19,232 nucleotides of DNA from Verrucomicrobiales bacterium (lineage in GTDB: Bacteria; Verrucomicrobiota; Verrucomicrobiia; Verrucomicrobiales; DEV007), in the NCBI GenBank assembly GCA_021648365.1, contig JAKISY010000090.1, positions 1-19,232 of the forward strand, written 5' to 3'. A program made the translations under genes and the position numbers. A model generated the notes under the pieces. The model saw only the letters and a list, made by a program, of their open reading frames with translations, made no database searches and was not told the origin of the DNA. Below are positions 1 to 7,408 of this stretch, one piece after another; positions within the stretch are counted from its first letter, which is position 1, and each line of letters opens with the position of its first letter.

Positions 1-711
1 TTGCGGAACTCCTTTGTTTTCATTCGATACCGTCTTCTTTTTGCCGTCTTTGTCCTCTTCGATTACTGGGACTTTGAGAAAGCTTTTGATCAGGGCTAAA
101 ATAGCTCCATCACTCACCCTTCCCTTGATAAGCTTCATCAGTCGGTCGTGGTCTATTGTATCAAAATATTGACTCAGATCCGCTTCAATTGCCATCGTTT
201 TCCCAAAATAGAGTGCTTTGCTTATACTCTCTACCGCCTCTGTTGGCTTTTTTCCTCGTCTGTATGCATAACTTTCGTCATGAAAATCAGCCTCAAAAAT
301 TGGCTCTAACAAAAGCACAAGTATCATCTGCACCACTCTATCTTTCACTGTCGGAATTCCCAGCTTGCGTGTGCCTCCATTATCTTTAGGTATGCTCACT
401 CTGCGCACTGGACTAGGACTAAATGTCTTATCCAACAGCTCCTTTTGGATGCGGTCTCGGAACTCTTCCCATTCCGCATCCATGGCTTCTACTGTGTAAC
501 CATCCACTCCGCTGCTACCTTTGTTTCCAAGGACTCGGCTCATTGCCTCCTCAATGAATTCAGGGCGGCATAGATCAGAGTAGAGGCTCCACGCTTTCCA
601 CTTTGGGTTCTTCTTTGCTTGTTGATATAGTGTCCGTTGAAGTTTCCGAACTTTTGGCGACTTGCTTACTCGCAAGTTCACCTTCTGTGTTGTTATCTGG
701 TTTCCAGCCAT
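1..711 (-). CDS. ltrA: Group II intron reverse transcriptase/maturase, N-terminal part (runs off left edge)
   Basis: This is an open frame of 237 codons from ATG at 711 to the window edge without a stop. It encodes the N-terminal extension and front half of a group II intron-encoded protein, which splices its host intron as a maturase and copies it into DNA during retrohoming. Visible family blocks are the SGVDGYT segment, RRVSIPKDNGGTRKLGIPTVKDR (RT block 1/2, positions about 270-410), the YAYRRGKKPTEA stretch, the AIEADLSQYFDTIDHDRL block around 130-190 (first catalytic Asp region), and KGVPQ at the edge, the start of the next RT block. The YxDD motif, domain X and any endonuclease domain lie outside the window. 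The start is supported by a GGAAGG Shine-Dalgarno about 7 bases upstream. The identification is firm; completeness of the gene cannot be judged. Confidence 0.93.
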   Translation of the reverse strand, partial: MAGNQITTQKVNLRVSKSPKVRKLQRTLYQQAKKNPKWKAWSLYSDLCRPEFIEEAMSRVLGNKGSSGVDGYTVEAMDAEWEEFRDRIQKELLDKTFSPSPVRRVSIPKDNGGTRKLGIPTVKDRVVQMILVLLLEPIFEADFHDESYAYRRGKKPTEAVESISKALYFGKTMAIEADLSQYFDTIDHDRLMKLIKGRVSDGAILALIKSFLKVPVIEEDKDGKKKTVSNENKGVPQ

Positions 712-1275
712 CACATGTCCTTCCCTTCTCTGTTCACTTCTACTAAGTAGGGCTCCTTAGCTCCGTGCTTCATTACAAAGCCGTCATCACTACTACGACC
801 CCCTCCGACTTCCTCACAGACCCGCACACCCTTGCTGTTTCTACAGCTTGCGATGTGGGTTGCTTCAGGCTCTCCGTTTCCAGATGGGCTTAAAGCATCT
901 GCAAGGACCTCCCTGCTTGTCTCTATCACACTTCTCAGCATTCCGACCTCGCGGACCCCGCCATGACGATGGCTGGACACATAGCACCTATTGTTCTTGG
1001 ATTCTGGGACACTCCTCTTTAGCAGAGACGCATCGTTGCCAAGTTTCATCCAGCCCCTGCGACCTTCTCCTGGGGTCAAGAGGATCGGTTTCATGGTGTA
1101 TGGATTATCGGGGCTCATTAGATGAGGTTCACTTTCATTTCGGACTGCTGATTAGAGGTTGGGTTACTCCCCACCAGATGTTGCCATCTCGCAGTTACCG
1201 CCTCTTTCTAATCGAATAGGTTAAGGATTAGAGTAGGACTTTCACCTACCTGTTGATAGCCTTCACAGGCGTGCT
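712..1275 (-). ncRNA. Group II intron RNA, 5' part (domain I to the ORF in domain IV)
   Basis: The roughly 560 bases upstream of the maturase start have no convincing protein but show the look of group II intron RNA on the minus strand. Seen are a GGTGAAAGTCC element closed by a GTAGG/CCTAC pairing (about 1230-1247), the stretch GAAGCAACCCACATCGCAAG close to the ORF, and a GAAGGGAAGGACATGTG leader before the start codon. The 5' boundary is estimated: going upstream, sequence of the GGGGTCAG repeat family begins at about 1273-1287, so the intron-exon junction should be near 1265-1280. I could not place the usual GUGYG end with certainty. Domains V and VI lie beyond the left edge. The open frames here are shadows of structured RNA. 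Confidence 0.65.
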
Positions 1276-1362
1276 GACCCCTTTTCCATCCATCTTTTCC
1301 ATTTGTCAAAATATGCTGACTGACCCCTTTTCCACTAAAGTCAATATTTGCTGACTGACCCC
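1273..1362 (+). repeat. Cluster of three GGGGTCAG-type repeats (one truncated by the intron)
   Basis: Three direct copies of one unit lie side by side. The fullest, at 1301-1333, reads ATTTGTCAAAATATGCTGAC followed by TGACCCCTTTTCC. A second, at 1340-1362, has GTCAATATTTGCTGACTGACCCC. A third, at 1273-1287, keeps only GCTGACCCCTTTTCC and is cut off on its left, where the intron sequence begins. The same unit recurs at 17071-17096 and 17656-17687. On the minus strand it reads GGGGTCAGTCAGCAT then TTTTGACAAAT, and it lies just beyond the 3' end of the immunity-like gene. Confidence 0.85.
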
Positions 1363-1394
1363 GAAGATCAAATAAGTGCTCAACACGTAACACT

Positions 1395-1829
1395 TCAGCG
1401 AGATAACTTTACTTTACGCCCTTCTGAGCGCACCCGCTCTTTGTTCCATTTCTGAAGGCTTTGATCGGTTTCCAACAAGATATCAATCAACTCTTTGCTG
1501 ACTCGCAAAAAAGACAAGCCATCCATTACCAAAAACCTCTTTGAATACCTAAAGTCACCTTCATCAAAACCAACACCAGCACCCATAGAGTAGGGTAATG
1601 CATCGGAAAAAACCTCATACCTCTCTCCATTTTGATCCAGATCCATTTGCAAATCAAAAAAACAACTCACTTCACCGCATTTCTGTAATCTCCTACGTGG
1701 ATATCGACCCAAGTTTGAATTATCCATCGTATATCCAGTTTCTTCACAAAACTGTAATAAAGCTGGGTCAATTTGATCCAAGTGTTCAGATAATAATTTA
1801 TATTGTTCTTTGTCCATACTCATTGGCAC
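1395..1829 (-). CDS. Putative immunity protein for the adjacent toxin; family not recognised
   Basis: The product is 144 residues (fewer with the ATG starts), soluble, mixed in charge, with no signal peptide or membrane segment. I do not recognise the family. Function is suggested by position only: it follows the RHS-type toxin directly and overlaps it by one base (the toxin stop TAG shares its G with a GTG start at 1829). That arrangement is typical for immunity genes of polymorphic toxins, which neutralise the toxin in the producing cell. In-frame ATGs at 1823 and 1817 are equally possible starts; none has a clear Shine-Dalgarno, consistent with translational coupling. Seen in the protein are an N-terminal DKEQYKLLSEHLDQIDP helix-like segment, a SMGAGVGFDEGDF stretch in the middle and a basic C-terminus. 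It could instead be an unrelated small gene. Confidence 0.6.
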   Translation of the reverse strand: MPMSMDKEQYKLLSEHLDQIDPALLQFCEETGYTMDNSNLGRYPRRRLQKCGEVSCFFDLQMDLDQNGERYEVFSDALPYSMGAGVGFDEGDFRYSKRFLVMDGLSFLRVSKELIDILLETDQSLQKWNKERVRSEGRKVKLSR

Positions 1830-2962
1830 TAATCCGAAGAATCTGGGAGAGGGCGAGAGGGAAGGATGTCTTCTGGTGAAATTCTTTCTGGATTGTAGAA
1901 ATTACTAGCCCCACCGTCTCCGTTTTTATGTTCAGGCACTCTAGCGGGAGTAGTCGGCTTAAAACGACCTTTATCCTTAATTGGCACAACTCTAGTTGGC
2001 GGCTTCGTAGTACCAGTCCTATCCACCGCCTCTTCCGAAGTCAAGCCGCCTTCGTCTGTAGCGTGTGATTCAGACCACAAACCTTCTTTTTCAATTTTTT
2101 CAGCTGTTTTGTCGTCCGTGTAATGATATTTTACATCCTCCTCTGATTTCTTTGAGATACCCTCAGAAGTCTCACCTCCTGGCTTGGATTCTCCTGAACT
2201 ACCATCATCTCCCCCCAAGTTTGAGATGACTCCTACAGCAACACCAACTGCCTTGTTGATAGCGATATCTGGTGCCAATGTAACAAGAGCATTTTTCGCA
2301 GTTGCAACAGGATCGGAACGCACCCCAGTTTCAGTCTCCGCTTTATCCAGAGCCTTATCTTGCGCCTTTAAGCCACGCTTAATAAAAAACTCCATGAAGG
2401 TAATTTTGGCAAATATCCGCAAAGGAAGAGAAAGATTTTGTGGAGAAAATGCGTCATCAATCGTCTGCACATTCTTTGCATCCAACCCCAGCGGATCAAA
2501 TTTACTCCAAGGGTTCTGAACTACATAAAAGGCTAATTTGAGGTCTTTCAGATCATAGTTGCAATTGAAGCCCCCGTCCACCTCAACTATTATGAATGAC
2601 ACCAGCGAAACTGCCATGAAAAAACTACTCAAACGACAAAAATCACCGTTGCAACAAGGACGTAGCTCTTCATCAACGCCTCTCAAGCCCGCATGTTCAC
2701 GTTTGCCGCCATAAGTGTAAGTCACCGCCTCCACGGCCTGCTCCCTGCTATTAAAGGCACGATCCAAGGCAGCGTAATCGTAGTCACCGTGAGTATGACG
2801 GTTCCCCTCACTTGCTCGCCAAACACTGCCTACTTCGTGTCCCTTAGTGAACTTCGTGGATAAACCATCTGCAACTCTCCCCGACACACTGGCGTAGCCA
2901 CTCAAGACACTCGTCCACGCGACCACGCACATCAGCAGCCAAGCACCAAGCTTAGCTAACAT
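1829..2962 (-). CDS. Short secreted RHS-type polymorphic toxin with HYT-type (ART-HYD1-like) C-terminus
   Basis: The protein has 377 residues from ATG at 2962, chosen because AGAGG sits 9 bases upstream and a clean signal peptide follows (MLAKLGAWLLMCVVAW...); GTG 2998 and ATG 2971 are alternatives. Numbered from the GTG, an uncertain linker follows to about 120, then a hydrophobic segment (about 124-140) and the RHS-core end signature NPWSKFDPLGL (162-172), which normally marks the junction between shell and toxin. Residues 240-262 form a glycine/alanine-rich hydrophobic stretch, then comes a Gly/Ser/Glu linker. The C-terminal about 95 residues start with YHYTDDKTAEKI (291-302) and end in a conserved-looking NPERISPEDIL. 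H-Y-T followed by an amphipathic helix resembles ART-HYD1-type ADP-ribosyltransferase toxins (inference). Full RHS proteins exceed 1000 residues; here the YD-repeat shell is absent. It may be a remnant or a mini-toxin. Confidence 0.65.
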   Translation of the reverse strand: MLAKLGAWLLMCVVAWTSVLSGYASVSGRVADGLSTKFTKGHEVGSVWRASEGNRHTHGDYDYAALDRAFNSREQAVEAVTYTYGGKREHAGLRGVDEELRPCCNGDFCRLSSFFMAVSLVSFIIVEVDGGFNCNYDLKDLKLAFYVVQNPWSKFDPLGLDAKNVQTIDDAFSPQNLSLPLRIFAKITFMEFFIKRGLKAQDKALDKAETETGVRSDPVATAKNALVTLAPDIAINKAVGVAVGVISNLGGDDGSSGESKPGGETSEGISKKSEEDVKYHYTDDKTAEKIEKEGLWSESHATDEGGLTSEEAVDRTGTTKPPTRVVPIKDKGRFKPTTPARVPEHKNGDGGASNFYNPERISPEDILPSRPLPDSSD

Positions 2963-3047
2963 GGACGGCATCCTCTGTTCAATCCTACGCACGTCCACTT
3001 TTTAACAAAATCGCTCAATCACCACAAGCGTAAACAACCACGATTAC

Positions 3048-3071
3048 CCCTCGATCCCTCGATCCCTCGAT
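3048..3071 (+). repeat. Three tandem copies of CCCTCGAT
   Basis: Three exact head-to-tail copies of the octamer CCCTCGAT (3048-3055, 3056-3063, 3064-3071) lie between the toxin gene and the beta-propeller gene, upstream of the toxin start. It could be a slippage-prone microsatellite; no function can be assigned from the sequence. Confidence 0.85.
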
Positions 3072-3098
3072 GAAATCCTAACGCCTCTCAAAAAACGC

Positions 3099-4364
3099 CT
3101 ATTTACCAATACAATAGAGCGCGTTGTGGGATCTGGCATAGAGGCGCCCATCTATCGGAGCTAAGGTGGCACGAAAAATTTCACCTTTATCCGCCCCCAA
3201 ACTATTGATCGCTACCACGTTCAACTTCTTCCCTGGCTTGATGATGATGACCTCTCCGCCATTCACATTTTGCAGATAGAGCAAACCATTCGCGACCAAA
3301 GGCGACGCGGCAAGCTGCAAGCCTTTGTGATCAATTTTCTCCGACCATAAGGTATCGCCACTTTTGGCATCATAACAAGTCACCACACCCGACATGCTGG
3401 CTACCATAAAATAATTGCCCATCACGGCGGGTGATGGTAGATCGCGCCCTCCTTGGCGTTTGGCGTGCCACTTCATTTTGCTTTCGGTGACATCCCCCGA
3501 TCCGCCTAACTCAACCGCGTAGGTATCGCCAGGTTTGCCATTCACCACATAGACCACATTATTGGCATAATCTGGCACTGGAGCTCCACGTCCATTGAAG
3601 GCTTTGCAAAACCACAACTCCTTGCCGTTTTTCGGATCATAGGCTCTCACTCCAAACTCGCCATTCAAGACTAAAATTTTCCCTTTACCCGAATCAACAA
3701 CGATCGGAGTGCTCCACCCTCCGCGCGGTTTTTCTTCACGCACGGTCTCCCATACTTTCTTGCCTGTTTTTTTATCAAAAGCCACCAAGGCAGAAGGTCC
3801 ACTACAGTCGGTATTTTGAATCACCAAATCCCCCACCATCACAGGCGAAGCGGCTACTCCCCAGATACCTGGGAAATCACCCAAGTTCTGCGACCACAGT
3901 TTTTTGCCATCCAGATCAAAACAATGAATGCCCGCTGGACCAAAAAAAGCGACCACACGTTCACCATCGGTCACGCAGGATGGGGTCGCCCAACTATTCA
4001 TTTTGTGAGCCTTCTCCGGATTCTCACAAGCGATGATTTTCTCCCAAATCACCTTGCCGTCATTTTTTGACAAACAAATCACATAACGCTCTCGCCCATC
4101 ATCCGACGAGCTAGTGACAAACAACTTATCCCCCCAGTTCACCGGCGAAGATTGTCCTGTGCCTTTCAGTGTCGTTTTCCACATCACCGATTTTTTATCC
4201 CATTGGCTCGGCAAATCCTTAGCAGTCGAATGCCCAGTGCCTTGTGGCCCACGGAAGCGCGGCCAATTCTCTTCTGCGTTCAGTGAAAAAAACGATCCCG
4301 CCAAAGCAAAAGCTCCAGTCAAGATCATCATCGAAAAACCGTGGGTGTATAAGGGAGTTCTCAT
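3099..4364 (-). CDS. Secreted PQQ-like beta-propeller repeat protein (BamB-like fold)
   Basis: The product is 421 residues from ATG at 4364. A longer frame back to 4445 exists, but only the 4364 start gives a normal signal peptide (MRTPLYTHGF... followed by a hydrophobic core and SLNAEENWPRFRGP). WPRFRGPxGTGHS is the usual opening of the PVC-group PQQ-binding-like proteins. Propeller repeats follow, marked by recurring GKVIWEK, DGKKLWSQ, TGKKVWETV, NGKELWF and SGDTLWSEK strands. These proteins are periplasmic or exported and are often called outer membrane protein assembly factor BamB-like, but a dehydrogenase activity is not implied: no catalytic domain is visible. It is divergent from the glucuronokinase gene with 155 bases between starts. 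No Shine-Dalgarno is seen. Confidence 0.88.
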   Translation of the reverse strand: MRTPLYTHGFSMMILTGAFALAGSFFSLNAEENWPRFRGPQGTGHSTAKDLPSQWDKKSVMWKTTLKGTGQSSPVNWGDKLFVTSSSDDGRERYVICLSKNDGKVIWEKIIACENPEKAHKMNSWATPSCVTDGERVVAFFGPAGIHCFDLDGKKLWSQNLGDFPGIWGVAASPVMVGDLVIQNTDCSGPSALVAFDKKTGKKVWETVREEKPRGGWSTPIVVDSGKGKILVLNGEFGVRAYDPKNGKELWFCKAFNGRGAPVPDYANNVVYVVNGKPGDTYAVELGGSGDVTESKMKWHAKRQGGRDLPSPAVMGNYFMVASMSGVVTCYDAKSGDTLWSEKIDHKGLQLAASPLVANGLLYLQNVNGGEVIIIKPGKKLNVVAINSLGADKGEIFRATLAPIDGRLYARSHNALYCIGK

Positions 4365-4519
4365 AATTTTGATACCGTTAAGAGACACTCTGCTCCAAGA
4401 GTGGCAACTAAAAAATACTTCTCCATCTCCTCCCCCCCCAGGCATCCTACCCCTGGCACTTCGCTCAGACTTGTCAGAGCCGCCGACATCGGCTAGCCTA
4501 TCGCGCTTTAAGACCTACC

Positions 4520-5527
4520 ATGATCATCAGACAAAAATCATACGCTCGCGCCGGATTGATCGGAAATCCCTCGGACGGCTACTTTGGCAAAACCATCTCT
4601 TTCATTGTCAGGAATTTCCAAGCAGAAATCGTGCTGTGGGAAAGCCCACACTTGGAGATCCTGCCTGCGGCGAGAGATCACTCGATCTTCGATAACATCC
4701 AAGCTTTGAAGGAGGATGTCACTGCCTTTGGCTACTACGGCGGTGTGCGGCTGCTCAAAGCTACGATCAAACGCTTCTACGACTACTGCGCTAGCTCTGA
4801 TATCCAGCTAGCTCAACGCAATTTCACGCTTCAATATCAGAGCAATATCCCCTCTCAAGTAGGCATGGCGGGTTCCAGTGCGATCATCACCGCTTGCCTG
4901 CGTGCTTTGATGGAATTTTACGAGGTGCCAATTCCCAAAGCTTTGCAGGCAAAACTGATCCTCTCGGTTGAAAACGATGAACTTCAAATACCCGCAGGTT
5001 TGCAAGACCGTGTGATCCAGGCCTACGAAGGTGTGGTTTTTATGGACTTCAATCGGCAGCTAATGAAAGATCAAGGCTACGGGGACTATGAAGAGCTCGA
5101 CCCAGCTCTACTGCCCCCTCTTTACATCGCCTATTCCAATGGTCTCTCAGAAGGCACCGAAGTTTTCCACAACGACATCCGCGGACGTTTCAAGCGAGCA
5201 GAGCCGAACATCACCGAAGCCATGGACACTTGGGCAGATCTAGCTCAACAAGTGCGCGACTTATTATTGCAAAATCGAGGTGAAGAAATCGCTCCGCTCA
5301 TCGATGCTAACTTCGATCTACGCATGAAGAATTATCAAATGAGTGATGGCAACATGCAGATGGTGCGCGCCGCTCGCTCCTGTGGCGCATCGGCAAAATT
5401 CACCGGATCAGGAGGCGCCATCGTCGGTACCTACGAGGGAGAAGACATGTATCGATCCCTCTGTGATCAACTCGAACCGCTTGGTTTGCAGGTGATCAAA
5501 CCGCTGATCTCCGAACCCACTTGTTAA
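4520..5527 (+). CDS. Glucuronokinase-like GHMP kinase
   Basis: A 335-residue GHMP-superfamily sugar kinase that looks like glucuronokinase (glucuronate + ATP to glucuronate-1-phosphate), an enzyme best known from plants. Seen are the substrate-side opening YARAGLIGNPSDGYFGKT (8-25), a GYYGGVRLLKA block (71-81), the GHMP phosphate-binding loop PSQVGMAGSSA (111-121), AGLQDRV with the candidate catalytic Asp163, and the C-terminal KFTGSGGAIVG motif (293-303). All three GHMP motifs are intact and the length suits the family. The next gene, 23 bases downstream, is a nucleotidyltransferase that could convert the product to UDP-glucuronate. Other sugar-1-kinases of the family are possible, since substrate specificity is inferred from whole-sequence resemblance. 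A weak TTGTCA/17/TAGCCT promoter candidate lies at 4471-4499. The ATG lacks a Shine-Dalgarno. Confidence 0.85.
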   Translation: MIIRQKSYARAGLIGNPSDGYFGKTISFIVRNFQAEIVLWESPHLEILPAARDHSIFDNIQALKEDVTAFGYYGGVRLLKATIKRFYDYCASSDIQLAQRNFTLQYQSNIPSQVGMAGSSAIITACLRALMEFYEVPIPKALQAKLILSVENDELQIPAGLQDRVIQAYEGVVFMDFNRQLMKDQGYGDYEELDPALLPPLYIAYSNGLSEGTEVFHNDIRGRFKRAEPNITEAMDTWADLAQQVRDLLLQNRGEEIAPLIDANFDLRMKNYQMSDGNMQMVRAARSCGASAKFTGSGGAIVGTYEGEDMYRSLCDQLEPLGLQVIKPLISEPTC

Positions 5528-5550
5528 CTTAATCCATTCGACCCTTTTCT

Positions 5551-6444
5551 ATGAATCTCAAAGCCGTCACCAAAGCTGTCATCCCCGCTGCGGGTTTTGG
5601 CACCCGTTTTCTGCCAAGTGCCAAATCCATCCCCAAAGAGATGCTACCCATCATCGATACCCCTACGATCCAACACGTCGTAGAGGAAGCGGTCGCAGCT
5701 GGCATCACTGATATCCTAATGGTCATCGGCAAAAGCAAGCGCGCCATCGAAGAACACTTCTATCCTAATCATGATCTGGAAAGAGAGTTATCGCAAAAAG
5801 GCAAACATGAAGAATTGGAAAAAATCCAAAGCATTTCGCGGATGGCAAACATCCACTTCATCTGGCAGCAAGAACTGAAAGGCCTCGGCGATGCGGTATC
5901 TTATGCACGCAGCTTCGTCGGCGATGAACCTTTTGCGCTATTGTTAGGCGACACGCTACTAGGCATCCCCGGAGAAGACCAATCGGTCACTGCCCAGCTG
6001 ATTGAAGTTTACCAACAATACGGACAAAACGTGGTTGCCCTAGAAGAAGTGCCCGAGGAGAAAGTCAGCCGTTATGGAATCGCAGGAGGCGACTGGGTCG
6101 CTGCTGGCAGTACCACTCTGAAAATTCATACCCTAGTTGAAAAACCCTCGCTAGCTGAAGCTCCTTCCAGACTCGCCATCGCCAGCCGCTACGTTTTTCG
6201 TCCAGAGATTTTCGAATACCTCGCCAACACCCCGCGCGGAAAAAACAACGAGGTTCAACTCACCGACGCTATGGTTAGTATGCTGAAAGACCAACCTATG
6301 TATGGACTGCAATTGAGCGAAAAACGTTACGACATCGGCAACAAACTCGACTTCATCAAAACTAATATTGAGTTCGCTCTACGCCGCGACGACATCGGTC
6401 CAGAGCTGTCGGATTACATCAAAGAACTTGCCAAAAAACTGTAG
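5551..6444 (+). CDS. galU: UTP-glucose-1-phosphate uridylyltransferase
   Basis: A 297-residue protein of normal length for bacterial GalU, which makes UDP-glucose from UTP and glucose-1-phosphate for envelope glycans. The nucleotidyltransferase signature AAGFGTRFLPSAKSIPKEML (13-32) is complete. Further family blocks are the IQHVVEEAVAAGITDILMV helix, FIWQQELKGLGDAV, the LLLGDTLLG segment with the metal-binding Asp, LVEKPS, and GKNNEVQLTDAM near the C-terminus, followed by RYDIGNKLDFIKTNIEFAL. It sits between glucuronokinase and glutamyl-Q tRNA synthetase with gaps of 23 and 9 bases, so co-transcription is likely. In this setting it might also accept glucuronate-1-phosphate; that is inference. 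No Shine-Dalgarno precedes the ATG. Confidence 0.95.
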   Translation: MNLKAVTKAVIPAAGFGTRFLPSAKSIPKEMLPIIDTPTIQHVVEEAVAAGITDILMVIGKSKRAIEEHFYPNHDLERELSQKGKHEELEKIQSISRMANIHFIWQQELKGLGDAVSYARSFVGDEPFALLLGDTLLGIPGEDQSVTAQLIEVYQQYGQNVVALEEVPEEKVSRYGIAGGDWVAAGSTTLKIHTLVEKPSLAEAPSRLAIASRYVFRPEIFEYLANTPRGKNNEVQLTDAMVSMLKDQPMYGLQLSEKRYDIGNKLDFIKTNIEFALRRDDIGPELSDYIKELAKKL

Positions 6445-6453
6445 CTTCGCACC

Positions 6454-7314
6454 GTGACTACCAGCTCCACCTGTATCACTCGCTTCGCGCCAAGCCCTAC
6501 AGGCTTCCTTCACTTGGGGCATGCTTATTCTGCGTTACTCTGCCAACAAGCTGCTGAGAAACAGCATGGTCGTTTTTTGCTGAGAATCGAAGATATCGAC
6601 TTCACTCGTTGCCGCAAAGAATACGAAGACGCCATCTACGAAGACCTCGCTTGGTTAGGATTGCGATGGGAAGATCCCGTGCGCCGGCAATCTGAACATC
6701 TGGCAGAATACCAAAACGCCCTTGAGCTACTGCGCTCGCGAGGCTTGCTCTACCCATGTTTCTGCACCCGCAAAGACATCCAGCGTGAACTTGGAAATGC
6801 TAACCCCACTCCTGCAACACCCGACGAAGCGCTCTACCCAGGCATCTGTCGAAACCTTTCCGCAGACGAAAGCCAAGCGCGGATCGCAAAAGGGGAAACT
6901 TTTTCTCTGAGACTGAACCTAGAGCGAGCTTTACACAGCATTGGTGATCAAGATCTCAGCTGGCATGACCAAAAACTAGGGCAACAGCAGAACCGAGCGC
7001 ACTTGTTAGGAGACGTGATCTTAGCTAGAAAAGACATTCACACCAGCTACCACTTATCCGTCGTGCTCGATGACGCGCTGCAACAAATCAACCTCATCAC
7101 TCGCGGGGAGGATCTCTTCACCGCCACCCACATCCACCGCCTACTGCAAGCCCTACTGGATCTACCTACTCCCAACTACCACCATCATGCCTTGATCAAA
7201 GACGAACAAGGCACTCGCATGGCGAAGCGCAAAAAATCCCTCAGCTTGAGAGATCTGCGCCATGCAGGCCACAGCCCACAATACATCATCGACCGCTTTG
7301 CAATCGACGACTAG
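6454..7314 (+). CDS. gluQ: Glutamyl-Q tRNA(Asp) synthetase
   Basis: A 286-residue shortened glutamyl-tRNA synthetase paralogue that attaches glutamate to queuosine in the anticodon of tRNA(Asp). It has the HIGH-type motif FLHLGH (18-23), the KMSKS counterpart RMAKRKKS (255-262), and the family's zinc site Cys102-x-Cys104 with Tyr128-x3-Cys132. It lacks the anticodon-binding domain of true GltX, which fits the length (about 290-310 usual). The start is GTG, nine bases after the galU stop; no ATG is placed to include the ITRFAPSPTG strand. The Zn ligands and length separate it from GltX. No Shine-Dalgarno is seen. Confidence 0.93.
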   Translation: MTTSSTCITRFAPSPTGFLHLGHAYSALLCQQAAEKQHGRFLLRIEDIDFTRCRKEYEDAIYEDLAWLGLRWEDPVRRQSEHLAEYQNALELLRSRGLLYPCFCTRKDIQRELGNANPTPATPDEALYPGICRNLSADESQARIAKGETFSLRLNLERALHSIGDQDLSWHDQKLGQQQNRAHLLGDVILARKDIHTSYHLSVVLDDALQQINLITRGEDLFTATHIHRLLQALLDLPTPNYHHHALIKDEQGTRMAKRKKSLSLRDLRHAGHSPQYIIDRFAIDD

Positions 7315-7315
7315 A

Positions 7316-7408
7316 TCAGTCCACTTGAGCTGGCACATTGCCATACTTCCAGCCCGTGCCTTTGAATGGAGCGAGCCGCTTCCCTTCAGGCGCAGCATCA
7401 GCTTTCAT
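7316..7408 (-). CDS. Possible 30-codon ORF or frameshift extension of the cytochrome protein
   Basis: A short frame starts at an ATG that overlaps the stop codon of the cytochrome gene (TAATG) and ends at TGA 7316-7318. It encodes MKADAAPEGKRLAPFKGTGW and ten further residues. It lies just after a run of eight A (minus strand, 7411-7418), so a -1 slip on A_AAA_AAA would fuse this tail to the upstream protein. It fills almost exactly the gap to the gluQ stop. It may be a translated small protein, a slippage-made extension, the in-frame tail of a gene with a one-base indel, or chance. Confidence 0.35.
   Translation of the reverse strand: MKADAAPEGKRLAPFKGTGWKYGNVPAQVD

Noticed and set aside
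711..1219. Overlapping open frames on both strands (about 120-135 codons) upstream of the intron maturase
   Set aside because: They fall in the group II intron RNA, have no family features and overlap each other; structured RNA explains the sequence.
1273..1362. Integron attC sites or a CRISPR array as an explanation of the repeats
   Set aside because: The units lack GTTRRRY/RYYYAAC core sites, are adjacent with irregular short spacing, and no integrase or cas gene is visible.
3816..4695. Plus-strand frames opposite the beta-propeller gene and reaching into the glucuronokinase gene
   Set aside because: They run antisense to conserved propeller repeats and then in another frame of the kinase gene; no independent support.
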